A stretch of DNA of 43,003 nt from NCBI GenBank assembly GCA_903913285.1, contig CAIWKO010000005.1, positions 1 to 43,003 of the forward strand, read 5' to 3'. Below are positions 1 to 9,900 of this stretch, in pieces. A program made the translations under genes and the position numbers. The stretch's first letter is position 1. The number at the start of each line of letters is the position of its first letter. This stretch comes from an uncultured Bacteroidales bacterium (GTDB lineage: Bacteria; Bacteroidota; Bacteroidia; Bacteroidales; CAIWKO01). The notes under the pieces are model-generated. The model saw only the letters and a list, made by a program, of their open reading frames with translations. It was not told the origin of the DNA and did not search any database.

Positions 1-1
1 A

Positions 2-124
2 TTAACCACAAAATGGAAAATGGATTATAACTATAAAAGGCCTCATATGGCTTTAAATAACAAAACGCCGATGGAATATTGCAATGAAAATTTAAATAAA
101 AACTCTAATTTTGAATGGTCATAA
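2..124 (+). CDS. IS3-family transposase (OrfB), C-terminal fragment cut by the window edge
   Basis: The frame opening at base 2 reads about 40 residues to a TAA at 122-124. The peptide contains DYNYKRPHMALNNKTPMEY, which matches the end of IS3-family (IS150-like) integrase-core transposases, where a tryptophan/aspartate-rich stretch leads into RPHxALxxxTPxEY. The DDE catalytic residues would lie upstream, outside the window, so completeness of the gene cannot be judged. The family assignment rests on this short conserved tail only. The element sits about 130 bp upstream of the DUF3109 gene. Confidence 0.8.
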   Translation, partial: LTTKWKMDYNYKRPHMALNNKTPMEYCNENLNKNSNFEWS

Positions 125-128
125 AAAA

Positions 129-141
129 GGGGAAGCTTACA
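129..141 (+). repeat. Probable right terminal inverted repeat of the IS element
   Basis: Five bases after the transposase stop lies GGGGAAGCTTACA. Read inward it is TGTAAGCTTCCCC, so the element would begin with TG and end with CA as IS3-family elements do. The left end is outside the window, so the repeat cannot be paired and no target duplication can be checked. Placement is an inference. Confidence 0.35.
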
Positions 142-256
142 CGACGACATTTTAGCGCCTATTATTCATTATTTTATGAACTTGGGTAGGTGAAATATTC
201 GAGATCCTTTCTTCTGATTTCTTTTTCACCAACGCGATAAATTTTTAAAAAATTCG

Positions 257-264
257 TAAGTTTG
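257..264 (+). promoter_or_regulatory. Bacteroidota -7 element (TAAGTTTG) for the DUF3109 gene
   Basis: TAAGTTTG matches TAnnTTTG exactly. No clear TTG was seen 20 nt upstream. Transcription would start near 271, which makes the in-frame TTG at 262 impossible as a start codon and points to the GTG at 277, giving a nearly leaderless message. Confidence 0.5.
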
Positions 265-276
265 ACAAAAAATTCA

Positions 277-852
277 GTGCTAATAATTCAAAACACACTT
301 GTTTCAGAAGATCTTGCTCAAATAAAATTTGCCTGCAATTGCAATTTATGTCTGGGGCAGTGTTGTGTGGAAGGTGATGCAGGTGCGCCCCTGAATGATG
401 ATGAAATTACGCAAATTACTGCCCATATCGAGCATATAAAGCCTTTTATGAGCAAACAGGGTATTGATGCCATAAACGTTCAAGGTATATTCGCTTATGA
501 TGTAGAAGGTATAAAAGGAACCCCATTGATTGATGGCCGAGAATGTGCTTTTGTGGTTTATAAAAAAGGAATTACTTTTTGCAGTATAGAACTGGCATTT
601 AACAATAAAAAAGTTAAGCTTCAAAAACCTGCATCCTGTCATTTATATCCGGTGCGTATAACCGACTATTCCGATTTTGTTGCCATTAACTATCACAAAT
701 GGAGTATCTGTAAAACAGCATTGAAAAATGGTATTGAAAGCAACATTTATCTTTATCAGTATTTAAAAATTCCTTTGATCAATAAATTTGGAGAAGAATG
801 GTACAATGAGTTGGTGATGTTGGCAGATCACCTTCACCAAAAAGATCAATAA
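277..852 (+). CDS. DUF3109 family cysteine-cluster protein
   Basis: A 191-aa cytoplasmic protein of the DUF3109 family, common in Bacteroidota and related to YkgJ-like zinc/iron-sulfur cysteine clusters; its biochemical role is not known to me. The N-terminal cluster CNCNLCLGQCCVEGDAGAPL is typical, followed by single cysteines in CAFVVYKK, TFCSIE and PASCHLYPVR that probably complete a metal site. An upstream TTG (262) is in frame but overlaps the -7 promoter element, so GTG 277 (MLIIQNTL) is preferred and agrees with the usual start of the family. The last 7 bases overlap the end of the convergent HIT gene. Confidence 0.85.
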   Translation: MLIIQNTLVSEDLAQIKFACNCNLCLGQCCVEGDAGAPLNDDEITQITAHIEHIKPFMSKQGIDAINVQGIFAYDVEGIKGTPLIDGRECAFVVYKKGITFCSIELAFNNKKVKLQKPASCHLYPVRITDYSDFVAINYHKWSICKTALKNGIESNIYLYQYLKIPLINKFGEEWYNELVMLADHLHQKDQ

Positions 853-1244
853 TCCAGTTTTGCAATTATTTTCGATCTGATATCTTCAAACTCAGCCGTG
901 GATAATTTCAACTTAGGTTTTTTAAAATCAATATCGTATATCCCGTTTATGGGGATCAGGTGAATATGTGCATGAGGCACTTCCAGTCCAATTACAGCAA
1001 TTCCGATCTTTTTGCATTTTACAACTTGTTCCAGTGCTTTGGCAATATCTTTTGCAAACCCAAACAGTTCTTTGTATACAGTTTCCTCCAAATCAAAAAT
1101 ATTATCCGTTTCCATCTTAGGAACCACAAGTGTATGCCCCAGCGAAAGCGGATTGATATCTAAAAATGCAAAACAATGTTTATTTTCTGCTATTTTATAA
1201 CAAGGAATATCCCCTGAAATTATCTTCGAAAAAATAGATGCCAT
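846..1244 (-). CDS. HIT family nucleotide-binding hydrolase
   Basis: A 132-aa protein of the histidine triad superfamily, which hydrolyses nucleoside phosphoramidates or dinucleoside polyphosphates. It begins MASIFSKIISGDIPCYKIAE, the standard HIT start, with the F-L-D-I-N-P and GHTLVVPK segments after it and the catalytic triad HAHIHLIP near residue 98. A longer frame to 1286 exists but would overlap greA, so the ATG at 1244 is chosen. It lies 10 bp downstream of greA on the same strand, and the two are probably cotranscribed. The exact substrate cannot be told from sequence. Confidence 0.92.
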   Translation of the reverse strand: MASIFSKIISGDIPCYKIAENKHCFAFLDINPLSLGHTLVVPKMETDNIFDLEETVYKELFGFAKDIAKALEQVVKCKKIGIAVIGLEVPHAHIHLIPINGIYDIDFKKPKLKLSTAEFEDIRSKIIAKLDY

Positions 1245-1254
1245 AATGATTGGT

Positions 1255-1722
1255 TTAGCGTGTAATACTAATAATTTCAAACTCAACTGAGCCAGCCGGC
1301 ACTTTAATTATAGCAGTATCGCCCACTTTTTTACCCAGCAGACCTTGTGCAATTGGGGAACTCACCGAAATTTTACCCGATTTAAGATCGGCTTCATTTT
1401 CAGGGACCAGAGTATAGGTCATTTTGGTGTTGGTTTTAGTGTTTCTGATCTCCACGATAGAGAGTATCAAAACTTTTGAATTATCCATCTTTGATTCGTC
1501 GATAATTTTAGCGCTGTTTATCAATTCCTGAAGTTTCGATATCTTAAGTTCCAACATACCCTGAGCATCTTTGGCGGCATCATATTCGGCGTTTTCTGAT
1601 AAATCTCCCTTATCTCTGGCTTCAGCAATTTGTTGAGATATTTTTTTTCTCTCATCAATCATCAGATGATCCAATTCTTTTTTTAGCCTGTTCAGGCCTT
1701 CTAAAGTATAGTACTTCGACAT
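1255..1722 (-). CDS. greA: Transcription elongation factor GreA
   Basis: A 155-aa protein of normal GreA length. GreA enters the RNA polymerase secondary channel and stimulates cleavage of backtracked transcripts. The N-terminal coiled coil (about residues 1-75) carries the tip motif DLSENAEYDAAK with the acidic residues needed for cleavage. The C-terminal FKBP-like domain contains SPIAQGLLGKKVGD. It is the first gene of a greA-HIT pair. A strong hairpin just upstream ends the porV-like operon, so greA needs its own promoter, which was not clearly found. Confidence 0.97.
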   Translation of the reverse strand: MSKYYTLEGLNRLKKELDHLMIDERKKISQQIAEARDKGDLSENAEYDAAKDAQGMLELKISKLQELINSAKIIDESKMDNSKVLILSIVEIRNTKTNTKMTYTLVPENEADLKSGKISVSSPIAQGLLGKKVGDTAIIKVPAGSVEFEIISITR

Positions 1723-1749
1723 GATAAAGTAATTAAGTTATAAAAACAG

Positions 1750-1779
1750 AAAAGAATCCCGGTTGTTCGGGATTCTTTT
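1750..1779 (-). terminator. Rho-independent terminator of the TonB/secreted/PorV operon
   Basis: AAAAGAATCCCG and CGGGATTCTTTT form a perfect 12-bp stem with a 6-nt loop, 23 bp past the porV-like stop codon. On the minus strand it is followed by a T-rich run. It separates that operon from greA. Confidence 0.85.
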
Positions 1780-1801
1780 CAAAATGGAAAAAGAAACCAG
1801 A

Positions 1802-2860
1802 TTATAAATTGATCCGGGCTCCGAATGAATGGGTTCCCTGAAAAGGATTCGTTGCTCTATATGAATAATCGATGCCTATTGTTGAACCTTTTTTCTTATT
1901 AATCGGTACCTGAACGGTAACACCTGCGCTTGGGCCTGTTAAAACGTTAGTCCTGTCAGCTTTATTAAAAGTTCCTTTTTCAAAAGCATATCCGCCTCTC
2001 AAATAAAGATAATTCATCATTTTATATTCCAGTCCCAGCATGTATTGGTCTTTACCGAACGAATTAGAAATAAAAGCGCCGGCAACTGTAATTCTATGTT
2101 GTTCAGAAATAATAATATCATAAGCAACCCCAATATTTAAAGTAGTTGGAAGTTCAAATTCAGCGGAACGTTGTTCGATAGTATATTCATTCGTGCTTTG
2201 ATCTAAAGTTGTTCTGTATGCCAAACCATCACCTTTGAATTTCATACGTGGTCCGACATTTTTCAATGCAATGCCAAACATGATATTTTCTTTCTCCCCT
2301 GTAATATATTGTATACCTGCATCAATTGCGATACCTTGAGCGGAGAGATTTGAAATTTTCTGAGTGATAATTTTAAGATTAATACCACCATAAATACTAT
2401 TTGAAAACATTTTGGAGTATGAAATATTGATATTCATCAGTGAAGGAGTGAACGTTCCTGAACCACCTTCAGGCAGATCAACCGTAGTAATATCGATATT
2501 ACCAAACCCCATTGACATAACACCAATTCCTATCACACCTGTTTGACCAACTTTTTGAGAAACACCAAAAGTGTTGATACTAACACCTGAGCCCTGCAAC
2601 CATAGGGTGTGGGCAAAAACTAATTCAGTTCGAGGTGTAAAGGCCATACCTGCAATGTTCGTATACATCGCCTCAATTCCTCTGGAGCAAGCAATACCAA
2701 CGCCACCCCATCCAGAACTTCTGGCCCAGGGATTTATTAAGAGTTCTTGTGAACCACATTCTCCAACGCGGTCTTCGTTACCAGCTTTTAAATTATTGAC
2801 AGGAAGTATCAATAACCCAAGAATGGTAATTGCCAAAAATATTCTAAAAGTCTTATTCAT
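1802..2860 (-). CDS. PorV/PorQ family outer-membrane barrel protein
   Basis: A 352-aa protein with a signal peptide (about 1-26, ending NLKAG) and an FadL-like beta-barrel pattern, ending in an aromatic-poor but barrel-like strand (HSFGARINL). It resembles PorV/PorQ proteins, which act as outer-membrane shuttle or attachment components in type IX secretion. The early motif NPWARSSGWGGVGIACSRG is the family hallmark of an alanine/glycine-rich turn followed by an N-x-A-G-M segment (MYTNIAGMAF). It is the last gene of an operon with a TonB receptor and a giant secreted protein, 33 bp after the latter, so it may serve that protein specifically. Housekeeping PorV is not distinguishable from a dedicated paralogue here. 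Confidence 0.82.
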   Translation of the reverse strand: MNKTFRIFLAITILGLLILPVNNLKAGNEDRVGECGSQELLINPWARSSGWGGVGIACSRGIEAMYTNIAGMAFTPRTELVFAHTLWLQGSGVSINTFGVSQKVGQTGVIGIGVMSMGFGNIDITTVDLPEGGSGTFTPSLMNINISYSKMFSNSIYGGINLKIITQKISNLSAQGIAIDAGIQYITGEKENIMFGIALKNVGPRMKFKGDGLAYRTTLDQSTNEYTIEQRSAEFELPTTLNIGVAYDIIISEQHRITVAGAFISNSFGKDQYMLGLEYKMMNYLYLRGGYAFEKGTFNKADRTNVLTGPSAGVTVQVPINKKKGSTIGIDYSYRATNPFQGTHSFGARINL

Positions 2861-2893
2861 AATTGTACTTTTTATTATTTACAGTTTAATAAA

Positions 2894-5800
2894 TTAGAAT
2901 GCATTTAAGTCAACAGGACGTAAAGATCCAAACCATTTCACTACCTTTTCGCCAACTCCGTCAACTTTAACATAGATGAGGTACATACCTCCTGCTATTG
3001 GGATACCGGAGTAATTTTTTAAATCCCAGTCAACATAAGTAAGAGCATCATCCTTAGAATACTGACGAACTAATGAACCACCTACTGTGTAAATTGATAT
3101 AGTGCATTTTTGTGGCAAATTTGTAACTCTTACGCGATTATCAGTTTGATTTACTTCGTATCCTGAATAAGCATAATAGGGGTTAGGAACAACATTAATC
3201 AAATTTAGCGCCCCTTTAGCTGCAGTTGCATTATTTTTACCTGTTGCAATATTTTCTGTATTGAAAGAATACATTGGATAATTATTGTTTTCAGGAATTG
3301 CAGCGCTATTGCCGGCAGTTGAATAATAGCGTTGATAAGGTCTGGTAACACGAATGCGTATTTTAACTTCGCAAGGCATATTAGAAGGATCGGTGAAATT
3401 ATATTTTGCATCGGAAATTATCGGACAACCTACCCACATAACATCTTTATAAACGTAACGTTTAAAAGCAAGATGGTTCGGATTGTTTGAAGGATAAAGC
3501 ATGCTTTTTATCCAAGCACCGCCATCATATGCAGGACAATCAGTAGTTACACCATAAGTTGAATTAAAGGCATCTCCATTGTGTGCCATAATATATGTCC
3601 AATGTTTACCACCAAATAATACCTGACCTAAAGGAGAAACAAGATTATTAGTTGGATTCCAAATCATGTCGCGACCATTTTCGCCCTGCAACCATGAATC
3701 TTCACCAAACATCATATTCAAACGTTCTCCTGTTTCGACATTGATAGCATAACCCGGAAACCACCCCATACCTTGACCTGCATCAGAAGTCCCTTTTCTC
3801 ATATCAAATTTCTTAACAGTGTCTTCTGTTAATGAAATATTGGCTACTTCACATTCTTCAATAACCGGACATTTTGTCCATTTTGATCTGTCGGGAGTTA
3901 AATAAAGATCAATGCTGTATATATTTGCTAATTTAGACCAAATTTTGGCAATAGGGTCATCCCATTGAGGGCCATTTTCATATTTTGAAGCCATTCTGTA
4001 TGGAGCCCATGTACCAAAAAGAAGCTTTTCATAATTTTCATTAGGATCAAGAGCAGTTCCTGATACTACTTCTCCACTATAAAATAAATCATAATCATCT
4101 AATGTTGGATCAGTTTTGTCAGCTGTAGTCCCAGAACGAATCCAGTTAAATGGGGCATAAGAATCAATATCGGTTACACCGGATAACCATTTTTTTGAAC
4201 TGTCGGCATACAGAATAGTTGCCTCAAGTAAACCATTGTTTATACCTGTAAGGTCTCCGGGATATTTTGTTTGAGCTATTGTAAAAGATAGTCCGATTTC
4301 AGGTATTATTTGTTCATTTCCTACAGTAATTGTTTTTTCTGATGTCCAAGTTTGTAATGTGGCAGTATTTGTTAATATCCAATTACTTGAATCAATTTTT
4401 CCACTGGCAGGAGGAATAAATTTCAGCGTAAAATTTCCAGAAGCAACATTTAAAGGATCAACAACTTTAATATTTAAAGGTCCTTTATTGAAATCGTAAG
4501 TTGGATTTGCAGTAAAATAGGGTGGTCCTGACATAATTTTATCAGTAGTTTCAGTTGTAAAATCTAAAATCAAACCACCGTTTCCATTACCTTCAATACG
4601 CGTAATTTGAGGCATTACTCCATACTCTGAGTTAACAATAGTACCCCCAGCTTCAGGAGAAGGTATATGAGGCATTGCAGAAACAACACTTATTCCTCCA
4701 GAAGCAGCTTTACGTCCCGCCTTATAAGGAAGTTTTTGACCATCGTAATAGATTGGATCGTCCTGAATATATTTTTTGAAATTATTGTAAGCATAAGCAA
4801 TTGCAATAAAATAGTATTGTTTGTGATTTACTAGTTTATTATCACCTGTCGCAAATTTATCTTCAAGAATACGAAATGAGTGAACGATGCCATTATCTGT
4901 ACCGTCAACTTCAAGGGTAGGAACATTACCAAGTAATTCTGTAGAATAGTTATAATTGATAATTTTAGATACCCCATTTTTAATATCGCATTGAGCAACC
5001 AAACGTGCTTTATCAGAATTTTGCAGATCGGTAACTGATACTGAAGCATCTTTTACCTGAAATATTTGATAACCTTCAAAGCGATATGCTGAGTCACCAC
5101 TTATAATAGTTTTATCAACTTCAAAGTAGTTTTCGTTGGTTTCAGGCATTCCAGGATATTTATGATAATTATTGGAAATATCTTTTCTGTTCGAAATGTA
5201 AAGAATCAATTCTTTATCAAGCTCCTGAATTGTTAAATCAGGTGCATCGGGACCATCTAAAACTTTAAAGCAATTGTCAAAAAGTGCCTGGCATTTATCA
5301 TCAACTGTACGAAGTAATTCAACAGAAGCCCATGGACCGCCAGTAGTGGCTCTTGCCCAGGGAACACCAACAGTAATATAGTTAACGGATCCAGCCTCCA
5401 AGGTAAAAGGTCCGGCAGATTCCATAAAACGACGGTCATAAGGTTGGTTTCCTGCTTGTTGTTCGGTCCAATATGGAGGATGAGATACCGGAACACCAGC
5501 TGTTCCCCAGTCGCATGGGTCAGTATTATCCGGGAACATAAAATCGCAAGCAGGGCCTGTACCACCGGCACTTGGGTGACCATTGCCCCAATAACGCATA
5601 CGTTCACCATCTTTCCAGATACCTCTTAAAAAATTGTAATATTCAGGAGCTATATCGGGGTCTGTGCAAGCTGCTATCCCACCTGTATTATTGTGATATA
5701 CAAATCGACGCATTCCAAAACGTTCGTCATCTACAATTCCATTTCCGAAGTTAACACCATTTATAGCTTCATTACAATTTACTAACGGATTATTGATATC

Positions 5801-6940
5801 ATATTTAGGATTATCTGTAAGATCTGGATCCATATACGGACCTTGGAAAAAGTCAACACCTACTGCTGGAGGCTGAGCTCCATAAGCAAAGGGTTGTCCG
5901 CTACCATCGGGATCAATACCATTATAGCAATATCCTAATCCTCTTAAAACATCGCAGCCAACATAATCATCATAGGCGTAGCCTATATCCGTATCAACCC
6001 ATTGGCTAAAATAAGTTTGAGTTAGACGGTAGGTAGAGCGGTTAATAATTTCGTAAGAATAAAAAGTCATGTTATTGATATCATCATTGGTAGAAAAAGC
6101 AAAAGCCTGAGCCCGGATTTCCATACCAACAGCTTCTCCTTTTGTTTCGGTATGAATATTGCCTTTATCGTTAAATACCCACCATAGAGTTTTATCACCT
6201 TTTAATACCTGATCAGCTAATATACCATTTCCTTCCATTGTTTTGGGCTGAGGAGTTCCCGGAGGATAATTAGATGGACAGAGAGCATTATCAAAGTCAT
6301 AATAAGGGTAATCACCCTTTTTATAATCGTAAATACCATCGCCATCATAATCAAAGAATGGTGCCAAATAAAGTTCATGATTTGCAGTTTGATCCATAGC
6401 AGGATATTCGGAAATGCTACGAGGTACTTCATATCCACTTGGTATTGATCCCCCATTTGAAATAAAAGCAGCTTTAAAACTTTCAACGTCAGAGCGAGTA
6501 ATAACAAAAAATTTGTCATACGCTTCACAAGTAGTAGCATCAGTAGATGCAGTTCCTTCGTTAGTAATGGGTCCCGTCCAATAATCATTGCCATTTCCAC
6601 GGTAGCGTTGAGCTGCAAGTTTAAGCTGACCATTAACATCCAACCCTCCAATCCATAGAGCAGCTGAGAACATAGAAGTTTTAGTAGTATTTGCTGGTAT
6701 AAAATATTTGGCATTGCCTTGCAAATCCCACCACATATCACCACCAGTATTTATACGAGCCCTGACATTGTTAATATCAAGATCGGTTGAAGCAGAAGCA
6801 GGCAAACAGCCTTCTGCCACTGATTTGTTTTGGGTTGTGTTTTTATGAGATTTTAATACAGGCCATTGTTCTGCATAATTGGATTTAGAGAAACCTACCA
6901 GAACTGCTGTAAATAATAGATAACGAATGATATTTTTCAT
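2894..6940 (-). CDS. Giant secreted protein with T9SS-like C-terminal domain
   Basis: About 1349 aa with a signal peptide (MKNIIRYLLFTAVLVGFSKS). The ATG at 6940 is chosen over one at 6970 because the signal peptide starts there. An aspartate-rich calcium-type loop, FDYDGDGIYDYKKGDYP, lies near residue 210. The bulk has no domain I recognise and is rich in Trp, Tyr and Asn, as in surface beta proteins. The final ~95 residues look like a T9SS sorting domain (NVVPNPYYAYSGYE, then VRVTNLPQKCTISIYTVGG, then GGMYLIYVKVDGVGEKV) but run on for KWFGSLRPVDLNAF, beyond where canonical type A tails end. It lies between the TonB receptor (8 bp from this strand's upstream gene) and the PorV-like gene. Function is unknown. 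Confidence 0.8.
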   Translation of the reverse strand: MKNIIRYLLFTAVLVGFSKSNYAEQWPVLKSHKNTTQNKSVAEGCLPASASTDLDINNVRARINTGGDMWWDLQGNAKYFIPANTTKTSMFSAALWIGGLDVNGQLKLAAQRYRGNGNDYWTGPITNEGTASTDATTCEAYDKFFVITRSDVESFKAAFISNGGSIPSGYEVPRSISEYPAMDQTANHELYLAPFFDYDGDGIYDYKKGDYPYYDFDNALCPSNYPPGTPQPKTMEGNGILADQVLKGDKTLWWVFNDKGNIHTETKGEAVGMEIRAQAFAFSTNDDINNMTFYSYEIINRSTYRLTQTYFSQWVDTDIGYAYDDYVGCDVLRGLGYCYNGIDPDGSGQPFAYGAQPPAVGVDFFQGPYMDPDLTDNPKYDINNPLVNCNEAINGVNFGNGIVDDERFGMRRFVYHNNTGGIAACTDPDIAPEYYNFLRGIWKDGERMRYWGNGHPSAGGTGPACDFMFPDNTDPCDWGTAGVPVSHPPYWTEQQAGNQPYDRRFMESAGPFTLEAGSVNYITVGVPWARATTGGPWASVELLRTVDDKCQALFDNCFKVLDGPDAPDLTIQELDKELILYISNRKDISNNYHKYPGMPETNENYFEVDKTIISGDSAYRFEGYQIFQVKDASVSVTDLQNSDKARLVAQCDIKNGVSKIINYNYSTELLGNVPTLEVDGTDNGIVHSFRILEDKFATGDNKLVNHKQYYFIAIAYAYNNFKKYIQDDPIYYDGQKLPYKAGRKAASGGISVVSAMPHIPSPEAGGTIVNSEYGVMPQITRIEGNGNGGLILDFTTETTDKIMSGPPYFTANPTYDFNKGPLNIKVVDPLNVASGNFTLKFIPPASGKIDSSNWILTNTATLQTWTSEKTITVGNEQIIPEIGLSFTIAQTKYPGDLTGINNGLLEATILYADSSKKWLSGVTDIDSYAPFNWIRSGTTADKTDPTLDDYDLFYSGEVVSGTALDPNENYEKLLFGTWAPYRMASKYENGPQWDDPIAKIWSKLANIYSIDLYLTPDRSKWTKCPVIEECEVANISLTEDTVKKFDMRKGTSDAGQGMGWFPGYAINVETGERLNMMFGEDSWLQGENGRDMIWNPTNNLVSPLGQVLFGGKHWTYIMAHNGDAFNSTYGVTTDCPAYDGGAWIKSMLYPSNNPNHLAFKRYVYKDVMWVGCPIISDAKYNFTDPSNMPCEVKIRIRVTRPYQRYYSTAGNSAAIPENNNYPMYSFNTENIATGKNNATAAKGALNLINVVPNPYYAYSGYEVNQTDNRVRVTNLPQKCTISIYTVGGSLVRQYSKDDALTYVDWDLKNYSGIPIAGGMYLIYVKVDGVGEKVVKWFGSLRPVDLNAF

Positions 6941-6978
6941 AGTTGTGATTTTATAAATTTTTTTACTCATAGACTTAA

Positions 6979-9900
6979 TTAAAACCCAAAAGAAATACCT
7001 AAACGAATTCTTCGTGGTAAACTATAATTACTGGGGTTATTAACACTAATTGCATATTGATCTCTGTAAGCAGCTTCACTAGTTTGAGCTTCAATTTGAG
7101 CCTGAAATTGGCTTGCAGACAAATAACCATCATCATTTGGATTACCAGTAGCTCTGTATACTGAAAGTATGTTTTTAGTATTTAATACATTTAAAACTTC
7201 GAGATAAATATTCATATCGAAAGCTTTAGCACCTTTATGTCCTTTTTTGCCTGTTTTAATTTCGATATCCTTATCTAAACGAGCATCAATACGAAATTGC
7301 CAAGGCATTCTGGACCCATTGATCTGTCCGTCGAGCTGGTAAGTTCCGGTTCCTACCTGAGTACCAACAATAGTCGCTGATTTACTATAAGGAATACCTG
7401 ATCCACCATTAAATGAAATATTAAGACCAGTATTTTTAAGCAATTGAACAGTTTTTACTTTATCGGTTCCTTTAATTTTTCTTGTAATTTTAGGACCGTT
7501 GTATTCTTTTCCTTCGCTATAACGATAATCCAAACTAGCAGTAAAAGCATGTCTTCTGTCGAAATCAAGTGGTGTGATTGTACGAAGATTCGGTTGTCCG
7601 GTTTGAACAAGATTTAATCCAGATTCTGAATTTGATCCTGTACCTGAAGCAAATTGCAGCGTATAACTGGCCATTAACCGAACATTACCTGTTCTTCTTA
7701 AATCGTAAGATAAAGTCAAACCTTCAACCGTACCGAAGTCAATATTGTTATAAGAAATATAGGAAACAGGATAAGCTCCCGAATACCTATAAGCCTCGAT
7801 CATGTTTCTTTGTTCACGATAGTAGGCGGAAATTTTTAAGGATGATGATTTACTAAGAATTTGCTGGAACCCCAACTCATAATCAATTGTTTTTTCTGAT
7901 TTAAGGTTAGGATTATTGATTGCATTTAGACCTTGAGTATAAATAAAGAAGTATTGAGTGGGATCCATAATGTTTCCAGAACTAGGTCTTTGAGTTAGCA
8001 CATCATAATGTGCAAAAAACAAAGCCTGATCAGAAATTGGAAAAGAAAAAGAAATTCTTGGCATTAAATTTATTTGAGGTTTGTAATCGGTAAAAGCGCT
8101 AGAATTAACCTGTACCTGAGAAGGATCAACCAAATATGGGGCAATACCTGAAGAAGTTTCGATTGCAGAAGGGTCGCTTATTTCGGTACCCTGAGCATTA
8201 TACCAAGTGCTACCATTGCGATATCCTTTAATTGCTGTTGGATTTTTAACATCGTCTACATAAACAACATAATCTGAACCCATATTTGAAGGATGCAATA
8301 CGGAACTTCCATTAAGTGCCGAAACTTCTTTAACAGTTTTTGCTTCATAAAGTAAATAGGGATCTTTTAACACTTTTTGGTTAGCATCATAACGATCTAA
8401 TCGTAAACCGACATTAAAAATAAGATCGTTAAAAGCGAATTTGTCCTGAATATAGCCTGCTATATAAATGGGTTCAAAAGCAGCTTTTAAACGTGTATAT
8501 CTTCCAGAAGCATCTGTTGCGGTAAAGAAATCATCAAAACTTGGTCTACTTTTAAGTTTCTTTCCTGTATGATCATATCCATAATAACTAACAACAGATT
8601 GTCCACTGTTAAGTAATTCATCAGCACTAAACATATCAACTTTAAACGTAGTAGGATCGTAGCTATAAACATCAATCCAATCTGTCCCATTCGTTGCTAA
8701 CCCAAGTTTTTCGCGTAAATTATAATCAACCAAGGCTTGTTCAGTTTCTGAATATTTTCTGTCGTACCAAATCGTATCCTGAAAAACACCGTAGGCATCA
8801 TAAACCAAATGCGGATTTAAAAGATCAAGTTGTTTGATGTGTTTATTAACTTGTTGACGAAGAATAGACCATAATTCTACAGGGCTATATGCTATTGAAC
8901 GATCTTGACGTTGTTCGTAAGAAAACCCTAATTGAATAGCATGGTTCCCGATATCAGCGGAAGCTGTAGCAGAAATACCAAGTTGTGTTGTTTCATAATG
9001 TGAATAAGAATCATAAGGCATTCCAACATTACTCCAAAGTCCATAAATAGTATTTTGACTAAGAAATTCACCGTTTATTAAGCCACCACCAAGTAAAATT
9101 TGATCTAAGTTTCTGTAATGTCCTTCAGGAGTATTATATAAATCATAGTAAGATTGAGTGTAATTTGCAAGGATAGCATTGATATCTGTTTTTTCGAAAG
9201 TAACTAAAGTATCAGCAAAACCATTGTGTAGATATGCATTAATACCTGTAGTTTGATCATTTCCTTTTTCGTATGATTTGGCTGTATATGTTTTGAATTT
9301 TCCAATATAACCATATTTAAACAAATCGTCTTTAAATTCAGCATCTTCAACAGTGTGAGTATATTTTGAATAGTCTCCCTGTATTGAATAATAAATATTT
9401 TTTACAGTAGCTTTACTATCGCCAGCAGTTGGAAAACGTTGAGTGAAACGTCCATAAACACGCCACGTACTAGATTTATCATTAGGATCTTTCTGCCAAT
9501 TTAAAAGAGAAAAACTTTTAATATAATCATGCCCCCAATTAGTATTCCAGGATCCACCAAAAGTCAGATTAGTGCTATTGGATGTACGAACGTCAATTTT
9601 ACCATTTAAATTGAGATCATTATTTTGTGAATTTAATTTTGAAGTAATATTTTGTAAATCGGAGTTTAGCAAAAATTCGCCAGCTTTATAAGTCCCGGAA
9701 CCTTTTCCGGTTGGAACAAGAGGCGTTTGTTGTATCGTAGAGACTATATCATCTTTAGCTTTCCAACTTCCAATATAAAATGGATTAGGATCTTTTTGAT
9801 AAGTATAATCTGCAGCAATAAAATATCCTAATAATGCTGTAGGTTGTGTAGAATCCCTTCCTTTAATCAGCGGTCCTTGAATGTTCATAGCTACTAAATT

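Noticed and set aside
262-276. TTG start for the DUF3109 gene
   Set aside because: It lies inside the TAAGTTTG promoter element, upstream of the expected transcription start.
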